DNA of 64,000 nt from Calamus simplicifolius. Lineage: Eukaryota; Streptophyta; Magnoliopsida; Arecales; Arecaceae. The stretch lies in contig UESW01003883.1 in NCBI GenBank assembly GCA_900491605.1, forward strand, positions 124,001-188,000. Direction: 5' to 3'. Under the pieces are notes generated by a model that saw only the letters and a program-made list of their open reading frames with translations, was not told the origin of the DNA and ran no database searches. The position numbers were made by a program, and so were the translations under genes. Positions 22,601 to 32,621 of this stretch are shown here, in pieces. Numbering within the stretch: the stretch's first letter is position 1; every line of letters starts with the position of its first letter.

Positions 22601-25600
22601 ATTTCCGCATGCGCCTTCATGAATCTCGCGGAGAATGTAGTCGGCCTCAGCAGGACCAACACACTTGAGAAGGGGATACGAGAAGGACCTCCAGTATAGG
22701 CGTCCATCCATTATCAGAAATTTGAAAGCCCGCCACTTGAGGAGTTTGGCCTTGGAAGGGTCATCGGAGAGGACACCATCGGTGAGATATTGGATATAGG
22801 CGTCCATCCAAGAAGGCCCTTGCTCAATCGGCAGAGCCTCCTCTGTCGCCTCGATGCTCGGGACTAGCAAATGCTCCACGTAAGTCCTCCCCAAGGTCTC
22901 ATTGGCCGAGGTGGCCAAGCTTGACAACGCATCAGCTTGTGCATTCTCTTCCCGGGGAATATAGCTGACATAGAAACGAGCAAAGAGGAGGGACTCTGAC
23001 TGGACCTTGCCCAGGTATCGGGACATGATAAGGTCCCGAGCCTCATACTCCCCAGTGATTTGCCCCGAGACGAGTTGGGAGTCGGTATACGCTCTGAGAT
23101 GCTCCACTTTAAGTTCTCTGGCAAGCCTCATCCCGGCCAACAAGGCTTCGTACTCGGCTTGATTGTTCGTGGCAGGAAAGAAAAAATGGAGGGCATACTC
23201 AATCGTTACACTGTCGGGGCCGGCGAGAATGATCCCGGTGTCGCTCCCTTGGGAGTTTGAGGCCCCGTCCACATGAAGGATCCAATCCCTCCTCGTATTC
23301 GTGGTTGGCGCCTCCAGGGGCTTCGTCGGAGCTTCCCTGGTCTGCTCATCAGTCCAGGTGCATTCAACCAGGAAATCCGCCAAGACTTGGGACTTCATAG
23401 CCGACCTTGGTTTGAAGGTCAAGTCAAATTCTTCCAACTTGAGCGCCCACTTTGCCAGCCAACCGGAAGTATCAGGGCGAGATAAGATCATCCTCAAGGG
23501 TTGGTCTGTCAGCACCACAATTGAGTGGGCTTGAAAATAAGGCCTGAGACGTTGAGCCGACACTATTAGCGCAAAAATAATTTTTTTTTTTGGTGTACCT
23601 GGTCTCGGTGTCATGAAGCACTTTACTAGTGTAATACACCGGCCTCTGCGATCCCTCGGTGTCTATCCGGACGAGGACAGAACTGACGGCCTCCTAAGAA
23701 GCGGCCAGGTACAAAAAGAGGTTCTCTCCCTCCACAGGTTTCGACAGTAGCGGCGAAGTCGATAAGAAGTTCTTCAGTTCCTTAAAGGCCCTTTGAAGGT
23801 GTCGACTTTTCGCAAGGCCTTGAAGAAGGGAAGGCACCGCTCAGCCGATCTAGATAGAAAATGACTCAGAGCTGCCAGCCTTCCGGTCAGGCACTGAATT
23901 TCCTTTTTATTCACAGGCGGCCTCATATCTAGGATAGCTTGGATCTTGTCCGGGTTCGCCTCTATCCCTCGTTGCGTCACCATGAATCCCAGGAACTTGC
24001 CTGCTACGACTCCGAAGACACACTTCCGAGGATTCAACCTCATCTGGAATCGATGAAGATTGTTGAAGGTCTCCATTAGGTCAAATATATGGTCGCTAGC
24101 TCGGACGCTTTTGGTCAGCATGTCGTCTACATATACTTTCATGTTGCGCCCAATCTGACTTTCAAAGACTTTATTCATCAACTTTTGATAGGTAGCCCCG
24201 GCATTTTTCAATCCGAAAGGCATGATTTTATAGCAGTAGATTCCCTTCTCGGTCATGAAGGAGGTGACCTCTTCATCTGAGGGCTCCATTCTGATCTGGT
24301 TGTACCCCGAGAAGGCATCCATGAAACTGAGAGTTTCGTGACCGGAGGTGGCGTCCACTAACTGGTCGATCCTGGGGAGCGGAAAGCTGTCATTGGGGCA
24401 GGCTTTGTTGAGGTCAGTGAAATCGACACATCCTCCAGCTTCCATTGGCTTTTCGTACCATCACCATATTAGCCAACCAGTCGGGGTAATGGACCTTCCG
24501 AATATGGCCGGCGGCGATCGGTTTGCAGACCTCCTACGACTTTCTGGCGCTCGGGGGCAAAGCTTCTCTTCTTTTGTCGGACCGCCCTACAGTTGGATTT
24601 AATGTTAAGTTTGTGAGTGATTACTTCGGCTGGTATACCTGGCATGTCGGTCGGCGACCATGCGAAAATATCGGAGTTGGCTCGGAGGAAACTAAGGAGC
24701 CGGCTCCTCTCCTCCTCGGGGAGAGAGGCCCCGATTTGGATGGTTCTCGTTGGGTCCTCTCCTAAGGGGAAAGTTAATAGATGTCCCGCCGGTTCCCCCT
24801 CTTCTCGGCCTCTCTCGGGTCTGTCAATTCAGGAGTCGGCGAGGGTTCTGCCGACTGAGGGCTAGGGGTCGTGTGATAGCAGAGGGGCATCGGGTTCCTT
24901 TCCCCCCGCATCTCTCCAATCCCATGACAAGTGGGAAACCGCACAAGTAACCTCTTCGTCGAGATAATGGCATCCAACAGATTTAAACCTGGCATGCCGA
25001 GAATAGCGTTGTATGCTAGAGGAACTCTCACCACCAGAAATTTCATGAAGATCATGCTCTGGCGGGGTGAAGTCCCAGCCGTAACGAGGAGAGTAATTTC
25101 TCCCTCAACTTTCACCGCATCTCCGATGAAGCCCACGAGAGGCGTCATCACTGGCCGAAGGGAATCCAAAAGCAAGTTCATACAAACAAATGCCTCATAC
25201 GTCAGAATATCAGCCGAGCTTCCACTATCAACTAATATTCTTTTTACAGGATGTTTAGCAATCGTCATGGATACGACGATGCTTTCATCATTTGGGTTAT
25301 CTACTCTCTCTAAATCCTTTTCGAAGAAAGGGATTACAAGACTATCTCTCTCAACCCCCCCCCCCCCCGCTCTTTTTGAAATGCCACCCGCTCCCCAGGA
25401 GATCATTGCCACAGTCTTCTCAGTCGGGGTGTTGTCAATATTGGCTTATTGAGCGGGTGGCGCCGAAGGGCCTGGTGCTGCTGGATTTCCTCTCCGGACA
25501 AACTGATCGAGGTGGCCTTGCTGGATGAGCTCCTCTATGGCCTTCTTCAGCTGTCGGCAATCTTCCCTGTCGTGGCCGTGATCTCGATGGAAACGGCAAT

Positions 25601-28600
25601 ACAGATTTTTGTTGCGAGGAACTCCAGGCTTTAGGGGCGCGGGGCGCTTGAGATAGGGTTCACCCTCGATTTCCATAAGAATGTGGAAAATCGGGGCTAA
25701 TAGAGGGGTGTAACGCTCACCTACAGGGGCGAAAGTCCGTAGCCGACTATTCGCCCGACAAGGCGGCTCGAGCTTTTTTGTATGAGACCCGCCAGACTCT
25801 GATCGAACTTGCTTTTTACTGGAGCCTTCATCAGTTTTCCGTCGAGAGAAGTCGGCCTCATCAGCGCGAATATATTTTTGAGCTCGACTCAACAACTCTA
25901 CGTATGAGCTTGGGGGCTTCTTGTCTAATGAATACGCGAAGCGGGAAGGGCGGAGCCCGCGCTTCAAGGCCAAGGTGGCCACCGAGTCGTCAAGGTGATA
26001 AACTTCCATCGCTGCCTCTTTGAAGCGGGCAACGAAGTCCCGAAGAGTCTCTCCACTCTTCTGTCGGATGGCAAAGAGGCTGGCCACTTGAGGGATCCAT
26101 CGGCTCGCGTCAAAGTGGGCGAGAAAAGCTTTCTCCAACTGTCTGGATGAACTGATACTGTGAGGAGGTAGACGGAAATACCAAGCCCTCGCAACCTTTC
26201 GTAGGGTGGCTGGGAAAGCGATGCATAAAAGAGCATCCGATGCCCCCTGGACCTGCATGTGCACCTTATAACTTTCTAGGTGGTCTAGGGGATCGGTAGT
26301 ACCATCGTAGGGATCTAGCTGAGGAAGGCGAAATCGGGACGGGATAGGTTCTTCCATGATCCGCCTAGTTAGAGGGGGGCGATTGTCATACTTCGCCTTC
26401 GATTGATTGGTCAGTCGTCGGCCGAGCTCCTCCAAGCGCCGATAGCGCTCTTCCAGTCGCCTCTCTGCGTGGAGATGAATCCTCTCGCCTGTGGACTCGT
26501 CCCCTGATGAGGTAGAAAGGGGACGGGAGACGGGTGGTGTCGACGGGCGATACCCATCCCTTGGGCCTTGTCCCGGGATCGTCGGGGAGAGGGACTGTTA
26601 GAGGATCTTCCTCCCGCGGGGGCATCCCGACGGCGGTGAGTCTTCTGTCAGGAATGTCTTCCGCGGGTGGACTGTTGGCTGGGCTGTGCCACAACTTCTT
26701 CCAAGGATTGGGGCGGCGGTAGAGGTTGAGCGGCCGCCGATTGTTGTTGGAGTTCCCGAATCACCGCAGTAAGGGACCGCACCTCCTGAGCGAGGGCGGT
26801 GACCCTATCACCTTGGCATGGTGGTGAAGGATGAACCGGCGAGAGGGCCTCTAGCTGCTCGGCCCTCACCTGCTGCTCCCCAGCCAGGTTGGTGGAAGCT
26901 TCTTGAGCACGAGTTACCACCATTTCTTCTTCGGGTTAGGAGGAATGGTCTCTACACGCCTTGCTGCCCGCCCCTACCTGGCGCGCCAATTTATTGCCGC
27001 CAGATCACTTTTAATGAGCGTCAGATGAGGAGAAATCTTCGCGGGCCTTCAAGGAAATGACGACACCCTTTCCTCCACTCAGGAACCTGCAAGAAAAGTC
27101 CCGGACCGGGGGCTCCGGCGGGGACCCTCCGACGCCCAAGTTAGTGATTTGGGGAACAAGGATTATATTTTTTAATGATTGGATAGAGCTTGAGCCCCCT
27201 ACCTTAAGGGCCGGAGGCTTTTTATACCTGTTTGGAGATCCCTCTTACCCTTCATTCGTAGTGGTCGAGTCCCTTTTTGGACGGTTGTTGATTTTCGGTC
27301 TTCAACGTGCCACAAAGGACGGGTAATGGGACTGAACGTGGGGGGCCACATCCGACGTTAGTGGCGCCAAGGGGAGGCACGTTCATTGCACACGTCGCCG
27401 AGCACATTCGGAGTGGAGTAATCCACCATTCTCGAGGGAAGTGGGCCACGTAACTTGGACGTGGATAACCGTCGTCGAGGTCAACACCGAGGCCGACGCC
27501 GAGGTCGACACCTTGGCCGACGCCGAGACCGTTGCCAAAGTCGACGCCGAGGCCGACGCCAAGGCCGAGACGGGCCGCGGCCGATGCGGAGATCGAGACG
27601 GGCCGAGTTCGACGCCGAGGCCGGAGTGGGCCGTGGCCGACGTTGAAACTGGCACCAAGGCCTAGACGGGCCGCGGCCGACGCAGAGATCGAAATGGGCC
27701 GTGGTGAGCCCAACGCCAAGGGATTGGATTACCGCCAGACCACGTGACATAGGGCTCATGATCCCGACGTCTTGCGGGTCATTTAGCCTGATCAGCCACA
27801 TCACAAACATTCCTTGGTCATCATAAAGTTCATATACGATGATTGACTTTCATCAAAAGATGGAGGGAGGGAGGGAGTATTATTCTGATAGTGTGAGAAT
27901 TCTTTGCTGTTGGACTTGTGCAAAACCATGTTGCCTTTTTTTTCCTTTTCTGCAAATGAGATAATTACTGTTAATAAATGTTTGCTCAGCCGCTTCACTT
28001 CCTCTATCCCATCATTAGCATGTGTCATTCTTTTTTTTCAAAAAAAATAAAAACATTATTGGCTTTTTTTAATCAAACGGTAATGAGTATTATAATTGAT
28101 GTACATTTGTGATGCATGCTTTAGTTCTTAAATATTTTTAGCCACATGGAAGCAGCTTAAAATTTTTCATTATTTGCAAATTCTGAAGATGATTTAGATT
28201 TGTTGCACATTTGCTCAGGCCATTGCCTATAGAAAGCAAAGTTGTTTAAAGGAAATTAGACATATTAAAGGAAGAAAATTCAACTTTTGGTTTCTTGGAA
28301 ACTTTAGCTAGTTTTCAGTTGCTATGAATGCTGCATTTAGGCGCGTGACTCTGATCACAATGAGTTTTGGAGGGGAATATTTCTAATGGTTATGGTTCTT
28401 TGAGATTTTCTGTAAGTTCCATGCAGCATCAATTGAGATCATGAAAAGTTATAATTCGTTCTCTGCTTAAAAGAGTTTGTTTTCTGTTTGTTAGACACCT
28501 GTTATTTTCTTTTTTCTTTCTTTTTGAGCTGATGCTGTGTCTATGCATCTTCTCACTTTGATATATGGCGCAAGTCTGACCTCTTCTTTTCTTTTCTTTT

Positions 28601-29384
28601 TCTTTTTTGTTCCCTCTGTTCCAATATCTCAGAGGATTTCTGCAAAAGATGCCCTAGATGCAGAGTACTTTTGGAATGACCCCCTACCCTGTGATCCTAA
28701 AAGGTGCGTCTTTTCCTATCCAACTTCAGAACTTAAATGTGACCTTTTCCCTTTCTTGTTGGCTCATCTGAACTAAATTACTCACCTTCAGTTCATTGTC
28801 TTGCATCTATTTCTTGGTGATACAGCTTACCAAAGTATGAGTCCTCACACGAATTTCAGACGAAGAAGAAGCGTCAACAGCAACGACAGCAAGAGGAAAC
28901 AGCAAAGCGACAGAAAATACAGCATCCACAGCCTCATGCCCGACTCCCACCCATCCAGCAAGCCGGGCAACCGCATCCTCAGATCAGACCTGGCCCTGGC
29001 CAGCCCATTCACAATGCACCTCCTCCCATGGCTGCTGGCCCAAGCCATCACTATGGCAAGCCACGCGGACCTTCTGGAGGGCCTAGCAGATATCCACAGG
29101 GTGGAAATCCAAGTGGTGGATACAACCCCAATCGTGGTGGTCAGGGTGGTGGTTATGTTACCGGTCCATATCCCCAGCAAGGACGTGGACCACCTCCATA
29201 CGGCGGAAGTGGCATGCCTGGTGCTGGTGGTCCTAGAGGCGGTACTGGTGGTGGTTATGGAGTTGGTGCTACGAATTACCCTCAAGGGGGTCCATATGGT
29301 GCTTCAGGTGCAGGCCGAGGCCCGAACATGATGGGTGGGAATCGCAACCAGCAGCACCAGCAGCAGTATGGTGGCTGGCAGTAG
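10793..29384 (+). CDS. CDKC: Cyclin-dependent kinase C (CDK9/P-TEFb-like), 12 coding exons
   Basis: Exons read from splice signals and frame: 10793-10902, 11411-11492, 11594-11684, 11770-11799, 11940-12049, 12139-12211, 12346-12466, 12606-12723, 15015-15154, 15317-15374, 28633-28703, 28826-29384. They total 1563 nt, 520 residues plus stop, close to the roughly 510-residue plant family. All junctions are GT-AG and keep frame. Visible motifs: glycine loop GEGTYG (residues 32-37), catalytic K54, the CDKC cyclin-binding PITAIRE helix (66-72), HRDIKGSN (161-168), DFG (181-183), the T-loop threonine T197 before NRVITLWYR, and a Gly/Pro/Gln-rich C-terminal tail. In the family, CDKC binds cyclin T and phosphorylates the RNA polymerase II C-terminal domain in the nucleus. 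Oddity: the tenth intron is 13.3 kb and holds Gypsy B. An alternative exon 5 acceptor at 11904 is possible. Confidence 0.95.
12724..15014 (+). other. CDKC intron 8, no gene seen
   Basis: A 2.3-kb AT-rich intron between GAG/GTATTG and TTCTGCAG/CCAGAG. I see no coding similarity, tandem repeat or recognisable transposon in it on either strand. Confidence 0.7.
16078..16470 (-). pseudogene. RTE-type LINE remnant (C-terminal end of ORF and 3' tail) in CDKC intron 10
   Basis: Minus-strand translation, with a few breaks, gives NVAEMRVLR, KVAPIENKLRKG, then LKWFGHMQCRPRNVYVRR and, near the end, WRKKIHVASPT-like text before the 3' sequence ttgggattaaggctttgtta and a tail of TTG/TTA repeats (16098-16120). 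This is the familiar terminal part of plant RTE-type LINE reverse transcriptases and the tail they share with some SINEs. Only the last 390 bases or so remain, as in a 5'-truncated old insertion. Confidence 0.75.
16472..16622. repeat. AT / GTAT microsatellite
   Basis: Alternating TA followed by blocks of tgtatgtatgta and tacatacata in CDKC intron 10. ORFs across it are low-complexity Tyr/Val/Cys/Ile strings and are artefacts. Confidence 0.95.
16933..16937. other. Target-site duplication, left copy of Gypsy B
   Basis: CTAAC immediately before the LTR; the right flank at 27804-27808 is CAAAC. Four of five bases agree, which fits an aged 5-bp duplication. Confidence 0.55.
16938..17759 (-). repeat. 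Gypsy B 3' LTR
   Basis: Plus strand starts TGTTGCCGCC and ends CTACATCA. A minus-strand TATAAAAAGCC (around 17165-17176) is the likely promoter motif. The inner part (17410-17680) is a degenerate GCCGAGGCCGAC-type repeat. Same length class and sequence as 26992-27803. Confidence 0.93.
17760..17776 (-). other. Polypurine tract of Gypsy B
   Basis: On the minus strand GGGGCGGAGGGGCATC lies directly before the LTR start TGATG. Element C has the closely similar AAGGGCGGGGGGGCATC before its 3' LTR. This is where plus-strand DNA synthesis is primed. Confidence 0.8.
18138..18144 (+). promoter_or_regulatory. TATA box for the antisense gene of Gypsy B
   Basis: TATATAA lies 106 bp before the ATG at 18250 and points away from the element's own gag-pol direction. 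The leader after it is pyrimidine-rich, as in plant 5' UTRs. Confidence 0.6.
18250..20719 (+). pseudogene. Spliced antisense gene of Gypsy B (plant transposase-like N domain plus coiled coil)
   Basis: Three exons are supported by splice signals: 18250-19184, 19279-19891, 19972-20719. Exon 1 has a Ser/Pro-rich head, then the domain shared with C and D (VRLIAPGPNDRVTSPP, GVALYEEFLKAGLRLPLHPF), ending with YRELLSEDNLRHAGIAPDD. Intron 1 is phase 1. Exon 2 is basic and proline-rich (repeated PPRRSPTPL). Exon 3 is a long Ala/Glu/Lys coiled coil ending in an acidic tail. Breaks: a frameshift at a C run near 18770, one near 19868, and a stop plus shift near 20110-20170. A 162-bp tandem duplication in exon 1 adds 54 codons in frame. 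The domain resembles what databases call putative plant transposase (naming from memory); the function is unknown. Confidence 0.82.
18781..19110 (+). repeat. 162-bp in-frame tandem duplication in the Gypsy B antisense gene
   Basis: The block beginning CCCTTAGGCTAGGTCTCCC occurs at about 18786 and again about 162 bases later. Across the unit I see one base difference (ttcttcgcc against ttctttgcc) plus a small difference at the junction. 162 is 54 codons, so the frame is kept. Confidence 0.93.
20720..21818. repeat. Gypsy B region between antisense gene and integrase, with two short tandem arrays
   Basis: Non-coding. At about 21192-21350 a 50-bp unit containing aaccccgaagggtgacctg occurs three times in exact register plus a partial copy. 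At about 21363-21470 a 28-30-bp unit containing ggtgccgacgcgggagt occurs four times. The rest is unremarkable. The position, downstream of pol in the element's own direction, is where Tat elements often carry tandem repeats. Confidence 0.85.
21819..22558 (-). pseudogene. Gypsy B integrase
   Basis: The catalytic core ORF (22367-21819) shows AIDHFTKWVEAEAL with the first D, LITDNGRQFDN with the second D, and HPQTNGTAEVTNRT with the glutamate, then AYHTTPRTPTGETPFSLVFG. Upstream (22558-22368) a different frame carries CQWHANVQRR and WGMDILGPFP, the end of the zinc-binding region. A frame break near 22367 separates the two. Integrase inserts the element DNA into the genome. Confidence 0.88.
22559..23773 (-). 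pseudogene. Gypsy B tandem RNase H domains
   Basis: The first RNase H part (23773-about 23360) reads LYLAAS, VYYTSKVLHDTETRY and IVVLTDQPLR, with a TAG codon near 23692 and a run of A/T at 23580 that shifts the frame. The second part (about 23300-22880) has DGASNSQGSDTGIILAGPD, TNNQAEYEALLAGM, AYTDSQLVSGQ and REENAQADALSSLA, which is the archaeal-type RNase H known as the extra domain of Tat elements. These remove RNA from the RNA-DNA hybrid during reverse transcription. Confidence 0.85.
23774..24650 (-). pseudogene. Gypsy B reverse transcriptase
   Basis: The ORF 24445-23774 contains CVDFTDLNKACPNDSFPLPR, FMDAFSGYNQIRM, YCYKIMPFGLKNAGATYQ and the catalytic VYVDDMLTKS, followed by RLNPRKCVFGV and GKFLGFMVTQRGIEANPDK. 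The N-terminal fingers region (24650-24446) is in another frame with stops. The active-site aspartates are present. A break before CVDFT makes this copy inactive as read. Confidence 0.9.
24774..25412 (-). pseudogene. Gypsy B aspartic protease
   Basis: ORF of 212 codons with PFFEKDLERVDNPNDESIVV, MTIAKHPVKRILVDSGSSAD (active-site DSG), LVGFIGDAVKVEGEITL and YNAILGMPGLNLLDAI. It is preceded by a run of C (25360-25370) where the frame from gag is lost. It resembles the truncated protease of element A almost phrase for phrase. Confidence 0.87.
25446..26923 (-). pseudogene. Gypsy B gag
   Basis: Start at 26923 (MVVTRAQEASTN), then a coiled-coil head (VTALAQEVRSLTAVIRELQQ), a basic linker, and the main gag domain (DPYDGTTDPLDHLESYKVHM, FLAHFDASRWIPQVASLF, LALKRGLRPSRFAYSLDKKP). 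It ends with the zinc-knuckle-like YCRFHRDHGHDREDCRQLKK and FVRRGNPAAPG. Frame breaks lie around 26435-26650 in the linker. Confidence 0.87.
26972..26991 (-). other. Primer-binding site region of Gypsy B
   Basis: Minus strand reads TTGGCGCGCCAGGTAGGGG one base inside the LTR end. Matches the sites of A and C in position and most bases. The tRNA is not assigned. Confidence 0.75.
26992..27803 (-). repeat. Gypsy B 5' LTR
   Basis: Partner of 16938-17759. The plus strand begins TATTGCCGCC, where the TG terminus has changed to TA, and ends CCACATCA. A minus-strand TATAAAAAGCC lies near 27212-27223. Single-base differences and a few indels separate the two LTRs. Confidence 0.93.
27809..28632 (+). 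other. CDKC intron 10, distal part
   Basis: AT-rich intron sequence after the Gypsy B insertion, ending in a T-rich tract and CTCAG before exon 11. No gene or repeat is evident. Confidence 0.7.
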
Positions 29385-29977
29385 AGGAGAGTTACATAAC
29401 CATATGTGTTCTAGATTTTCGGGATTGTCTGGTTGGTAAATGTGAGGGGTAACCTGTTGGTCACAGTCAAAGTGGTGTTAGTGCAGAAGCTGAATTATGT
29501 AAACGTTAGCAATGTGGTTACATTTTCAAATATTTTCCCAGACTGTTGAATTGGAGATGGGTATATGGAAGTGTTGATGTGCCTCAATTTGAGACTCAGA
29601 AGTCACTATAATATGGTTCTTATTATTAAGGGACCAGACAGTACTGTTTTGTTTGTTAAGGTATGTTTTCTATATCATTGAAAATATTCCCCCTGTTAAA
29701 TTTGTCTGTTTTGGTGGGGGTAACCATGCGGAATTAGGCCATATGCCAGAATGAGGTCCTCCTGCCTTTACCTTTCAACGCATTTTGTACTATTTGTCCT
29801 GGAGTCGTTTCTAAATTTATGTTTGGGCGAGTCTAGGCAGCAGGTTCTTTGTCGTCTCAAGTCTTCCCCTTGTCTGTTTTGACGGGACTCAGCTCAGGAG
29901 TCGTCTACGTGGCCTTATAATATTTGTTGCGTGTTTCCTGTCAGAAAAGCTGTTTCAGTAGTGCCTTGCTTCCTTAG
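29385..29977 (+). other. CDKC 3' UTR and downstream flank
   Basis: Follows the TAG stop. No further ORF similarity; no clear AATAAA was found, so the transcript end is not fixed. Confidence 0.6.
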
Positions 29978-29992
29978 CGATGAGGTTTGTTT
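29978..29992. other. Target-site duplication of LINE 1, left copy
   Basis: CGATGAGGTTTGTTT, repeated exactly at 32607-32621 on the other side of the LINE. A long duplication of variable length is typical of target-primed reverse transcription. Confidence 0.9.
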
Positions 29993-32606
29993 GTTTGTTT
30001 TTTTTACAAATAGACGATCACACCACTTTAGTTTGAGTCAAACCCAAGATATCGAAGTTCATAATTTATTGCAAAATGATAGGATATGGATCATTATTAT
30101 GCCATTTTCACTGGCCTGAATGACGGACTACAGCGAGGCGATCCAATCGGCTACAGTATTGGCTTCCCTATAACATGACAGATTATCGAAGCACAGGTAG
30201 ATTGGAGAGCAGCCCATATATTCCTGATCAGGTGATTTTGTGAAGAACAATAATCAGTATCCCGTTTGATCCAATGGATAATCGTAAGAGAATCTCCCTC
30301 AATAACCATCCGGCAAGAGCGCAAGGTACGGACCGCGTAAGTGATGCAGCCCATGCAGCTTGTAACTCAGCCATAGGAACCGAGATATCAAGGGAACCAT
30401 GACCACCAGCCACGAGCAACTGGCCCTTCGGCCCTCTGATAATAAAACCAGATCCAGCGGTACGACCCGAAACAGAACCATCAAAATTCACTTTGACATA
30501 ACCCGGGGGTGAGGGCTTCCAAGAAATAAAGACCGTAGAACGGTGCGCTACCAAAGCAGCAGGGAATCCCAGAGGACGAGTATGTCAGAGTGAATGCCTG
30601 AGTCGATGCGGAGATACTCCGTGGCAAGGGAGCCAGCAGTGCGGATGACAGTCTGAGGCGAAGCCTTCTTCTCATAAAAAATAAACTGGTTCCTGGTTAT
30701 CCAGATATGATAAGCCAAATAAGCCGAGAAAACACCATGAGAATGGGTGCCATGCTGAACATCCAGCTGGATGGCGCGCAATAAAGACAATCAGGTGGGA
30801 TCCTCCTCCGGCATCCATGGAGTATAAGAGAGCTGCTGCCAAATTCGGGCTGCCCGAGAATATGTAATAATGGCGTGCTCACCCGTCTCATCCTGAGAAC
30901 TACATATCGGACAGTGCGGTCTGATAGAGAGACCACGGCCAGCCAGCAGAGAGCAAGTAGGGAGGCGGTCCCACATCATCTTCCACAAGAAGAGCTGAAT
31001 CCTGGGATGGATAGGCAACCTCCATATCCATGCCATATCATCCAAACCCAGGGGCCGTTGACAAATGCGGTCAACAATGTCTCTAGTATGGGCACAAGAA
31101 AGGTAGGATCGACGCCATAATCGGGTATCAAACCCAGCAGTGGGAACCAGAGGAATGGCAAGGATCCTATGAGCTAGCTTAGGCCCAAAAAGCCGGGACA
31201 CAGTAGGGACATGCCAAGCTGAAGAATCCTGACAAGTCAAAGCAGAGACAGGAGGGCCCAATATCAGAGCTAAGAAAAGTCGGCCATCGAGATAGAGGAA
31301 GATCCGCTATCCAAGTGTCCTGAGTGACATCAATCGATCTCCCATCCCCAATCATCCAATGGATATCAGTCATGATAGTAGGAGCAAATTGGCAAATCGC
31401 TCTCCATAAGAAGGAACAACGATGAGGAGGGTGTAAGACCGAGTCGGGAGTCCAATCACCGTATCTGCCACGCATGACAGTACTCCATAAGCAGTGTGGA
31501 TCCAACAAAAATCTGGAAGCATGCCTAGCCAAAAGAGACTCTCTGCGAACTACCAAAGACTGAATCCCCAGACCACCTTCACGAATAGGCAAGCACACCA
31601 TATCCCAAGACAGCAAGTGAGTACCATGACCTCCCTGAGACGACGCCCACAGAAAATCGTAGAAACATTGCTCAATCCGGCGAAGACAGATGGTCGGAAT
31701 CAGGGCATTAGACAATAAGTAAAGGGGAAGAGATGTAAGAATGGATCGAAGTAAAGTAACACGCCCCATCATAGAAAGGCTGAAAACCTATCACCGATCC
31801 AATCTATCAGTAATCTGGCGATCCAAGTTACCAAAATCCTGCTGACGGGGATGGCGTCCCGTAATGGGGATCCCAAGGTAGGAGAGGCGGTCAGAAATCG
31901 TCGAAATCTCAAATATCTGGGAGATGGCAGCACGACAATGAAGAGAGGTCGACGAGCTAAAGCACAATATAGATTTCTGCAAATTGATCAGCTGCCCAGA
32001 GGCCTGACAATAAGACTGAAGGATAGCGGAGCAGACAGAGGCATTCTGAACAGTTGCAGGGCTGAGCAAAATACAGTCATATGCAAACATAAGGTGAGAG
32101 AGAGGAGGTCCATTGGGTCCAGGCATATAAGGCTGCAACCAAGAGACCCCAACTGCTTGAGCAAGAGCACGAGATAGATCGTCAGCACAAAGGATAAACA
32201 AAAATGGGAAGAGAAGGCACCCATGGCGTAGACCCATAGCAGACGGAAAAATTCCAGTCGGATTGCCATTAATAAGGAGAGAAAAAGTGGGCTACTGGAT
32301 ACACGCCATAATCCAATCAATAAATTGATCAGCAAATCCAAACTCTCGAAGCGTTTGACGAAGAAATATCCAACCGATCCGATCTTAGGCTCTCTCCATG
32401 TCCAGCTTGACTGCCATAAGTCTCTGTCTAGCAGGTGTACGCTGAAGGTCATACATAAACTCCTGAGCAATAAGGGTGTTATCCGAGATGTTGCGACCAT
32501 AGATGAAAGCCCCTTGTTTAGGAGATATCAAGCGAGGAATGATCCTCTGCATCCGAGAAACCAATAAGCAAGCACAAACCTTACAAGAGGAATGACCCCC
32601 TGCATC
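29993..32606 (-). mobile_element. LINE 1: 5'-truncated L1-type LINE with C-terminal RNase H
   Basis: On the minus strand, in order: RT (32606-31780), with GAFIYGRNISDNTLIAQEFM, QRLMAVKLDMERA and the polymerase block around 32220-32100 (HLMFAYDCILL, where FADD is changed to FAYD); a zf-RVT region (31261-30900) with LFLWKMMWDRLPTCSLLAGR and CPICSSQDETGEH; and an RNase H domain (30520-30150) with GYVKVNFDGSVSGRTAGSGF and MVIEGDSLTIIHWI. A T-rich stretch at 29993-30005 is its 3' poly(A). It is truncated within RT at 32606 and flanked by a 15-bp duplication. Several frame breaks are present. Same family as LINE 2 at 50290. Confidence 0.92.
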
Positions 32607-32621
32607 CGATGAGGTTTGTTT
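32607..32621. other. Target-site duplication of LINE 1, right copy
   Basis: Identical 15 bases to 29978-29992. It defines the truncation point of the LINE at 32606. Confidence 0.9.

Larger units (their letters stand above)
16938..27803 (-). mobile_element. Gypsy element B (Tat lineage), complete, inside CDKC intron 10
   Basis: Two LTRs (16938-17759 and 26992-27803) enclose primer-binding site, gag, protease, RT, two RNase H-like domains and integrase in Gypsy order on the minus strand, then an antisense gene and a polypurine tract. The flanks CTAAC (16933-16937) and CAAAC (27804-27808) look like a 5-bp target duplication with one change. The LTRs differ at many sites, so the insertion is not recent. 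The element lies antisense to CDKC; its own antisense gene therefore lies in the CDKC sense direction. Frameshifts and stops in gag and pol make it non-autonomous as read. Confidence 0.93.

Noticed and set aside
28845..29285. Thr/Ser-rich minus-strand ORF opposite the CDKC last exon
   Set aside because: A shadow of the Gly-rich tail of CDKC; the plus-strand frame is supported by splice sites and family similarity.
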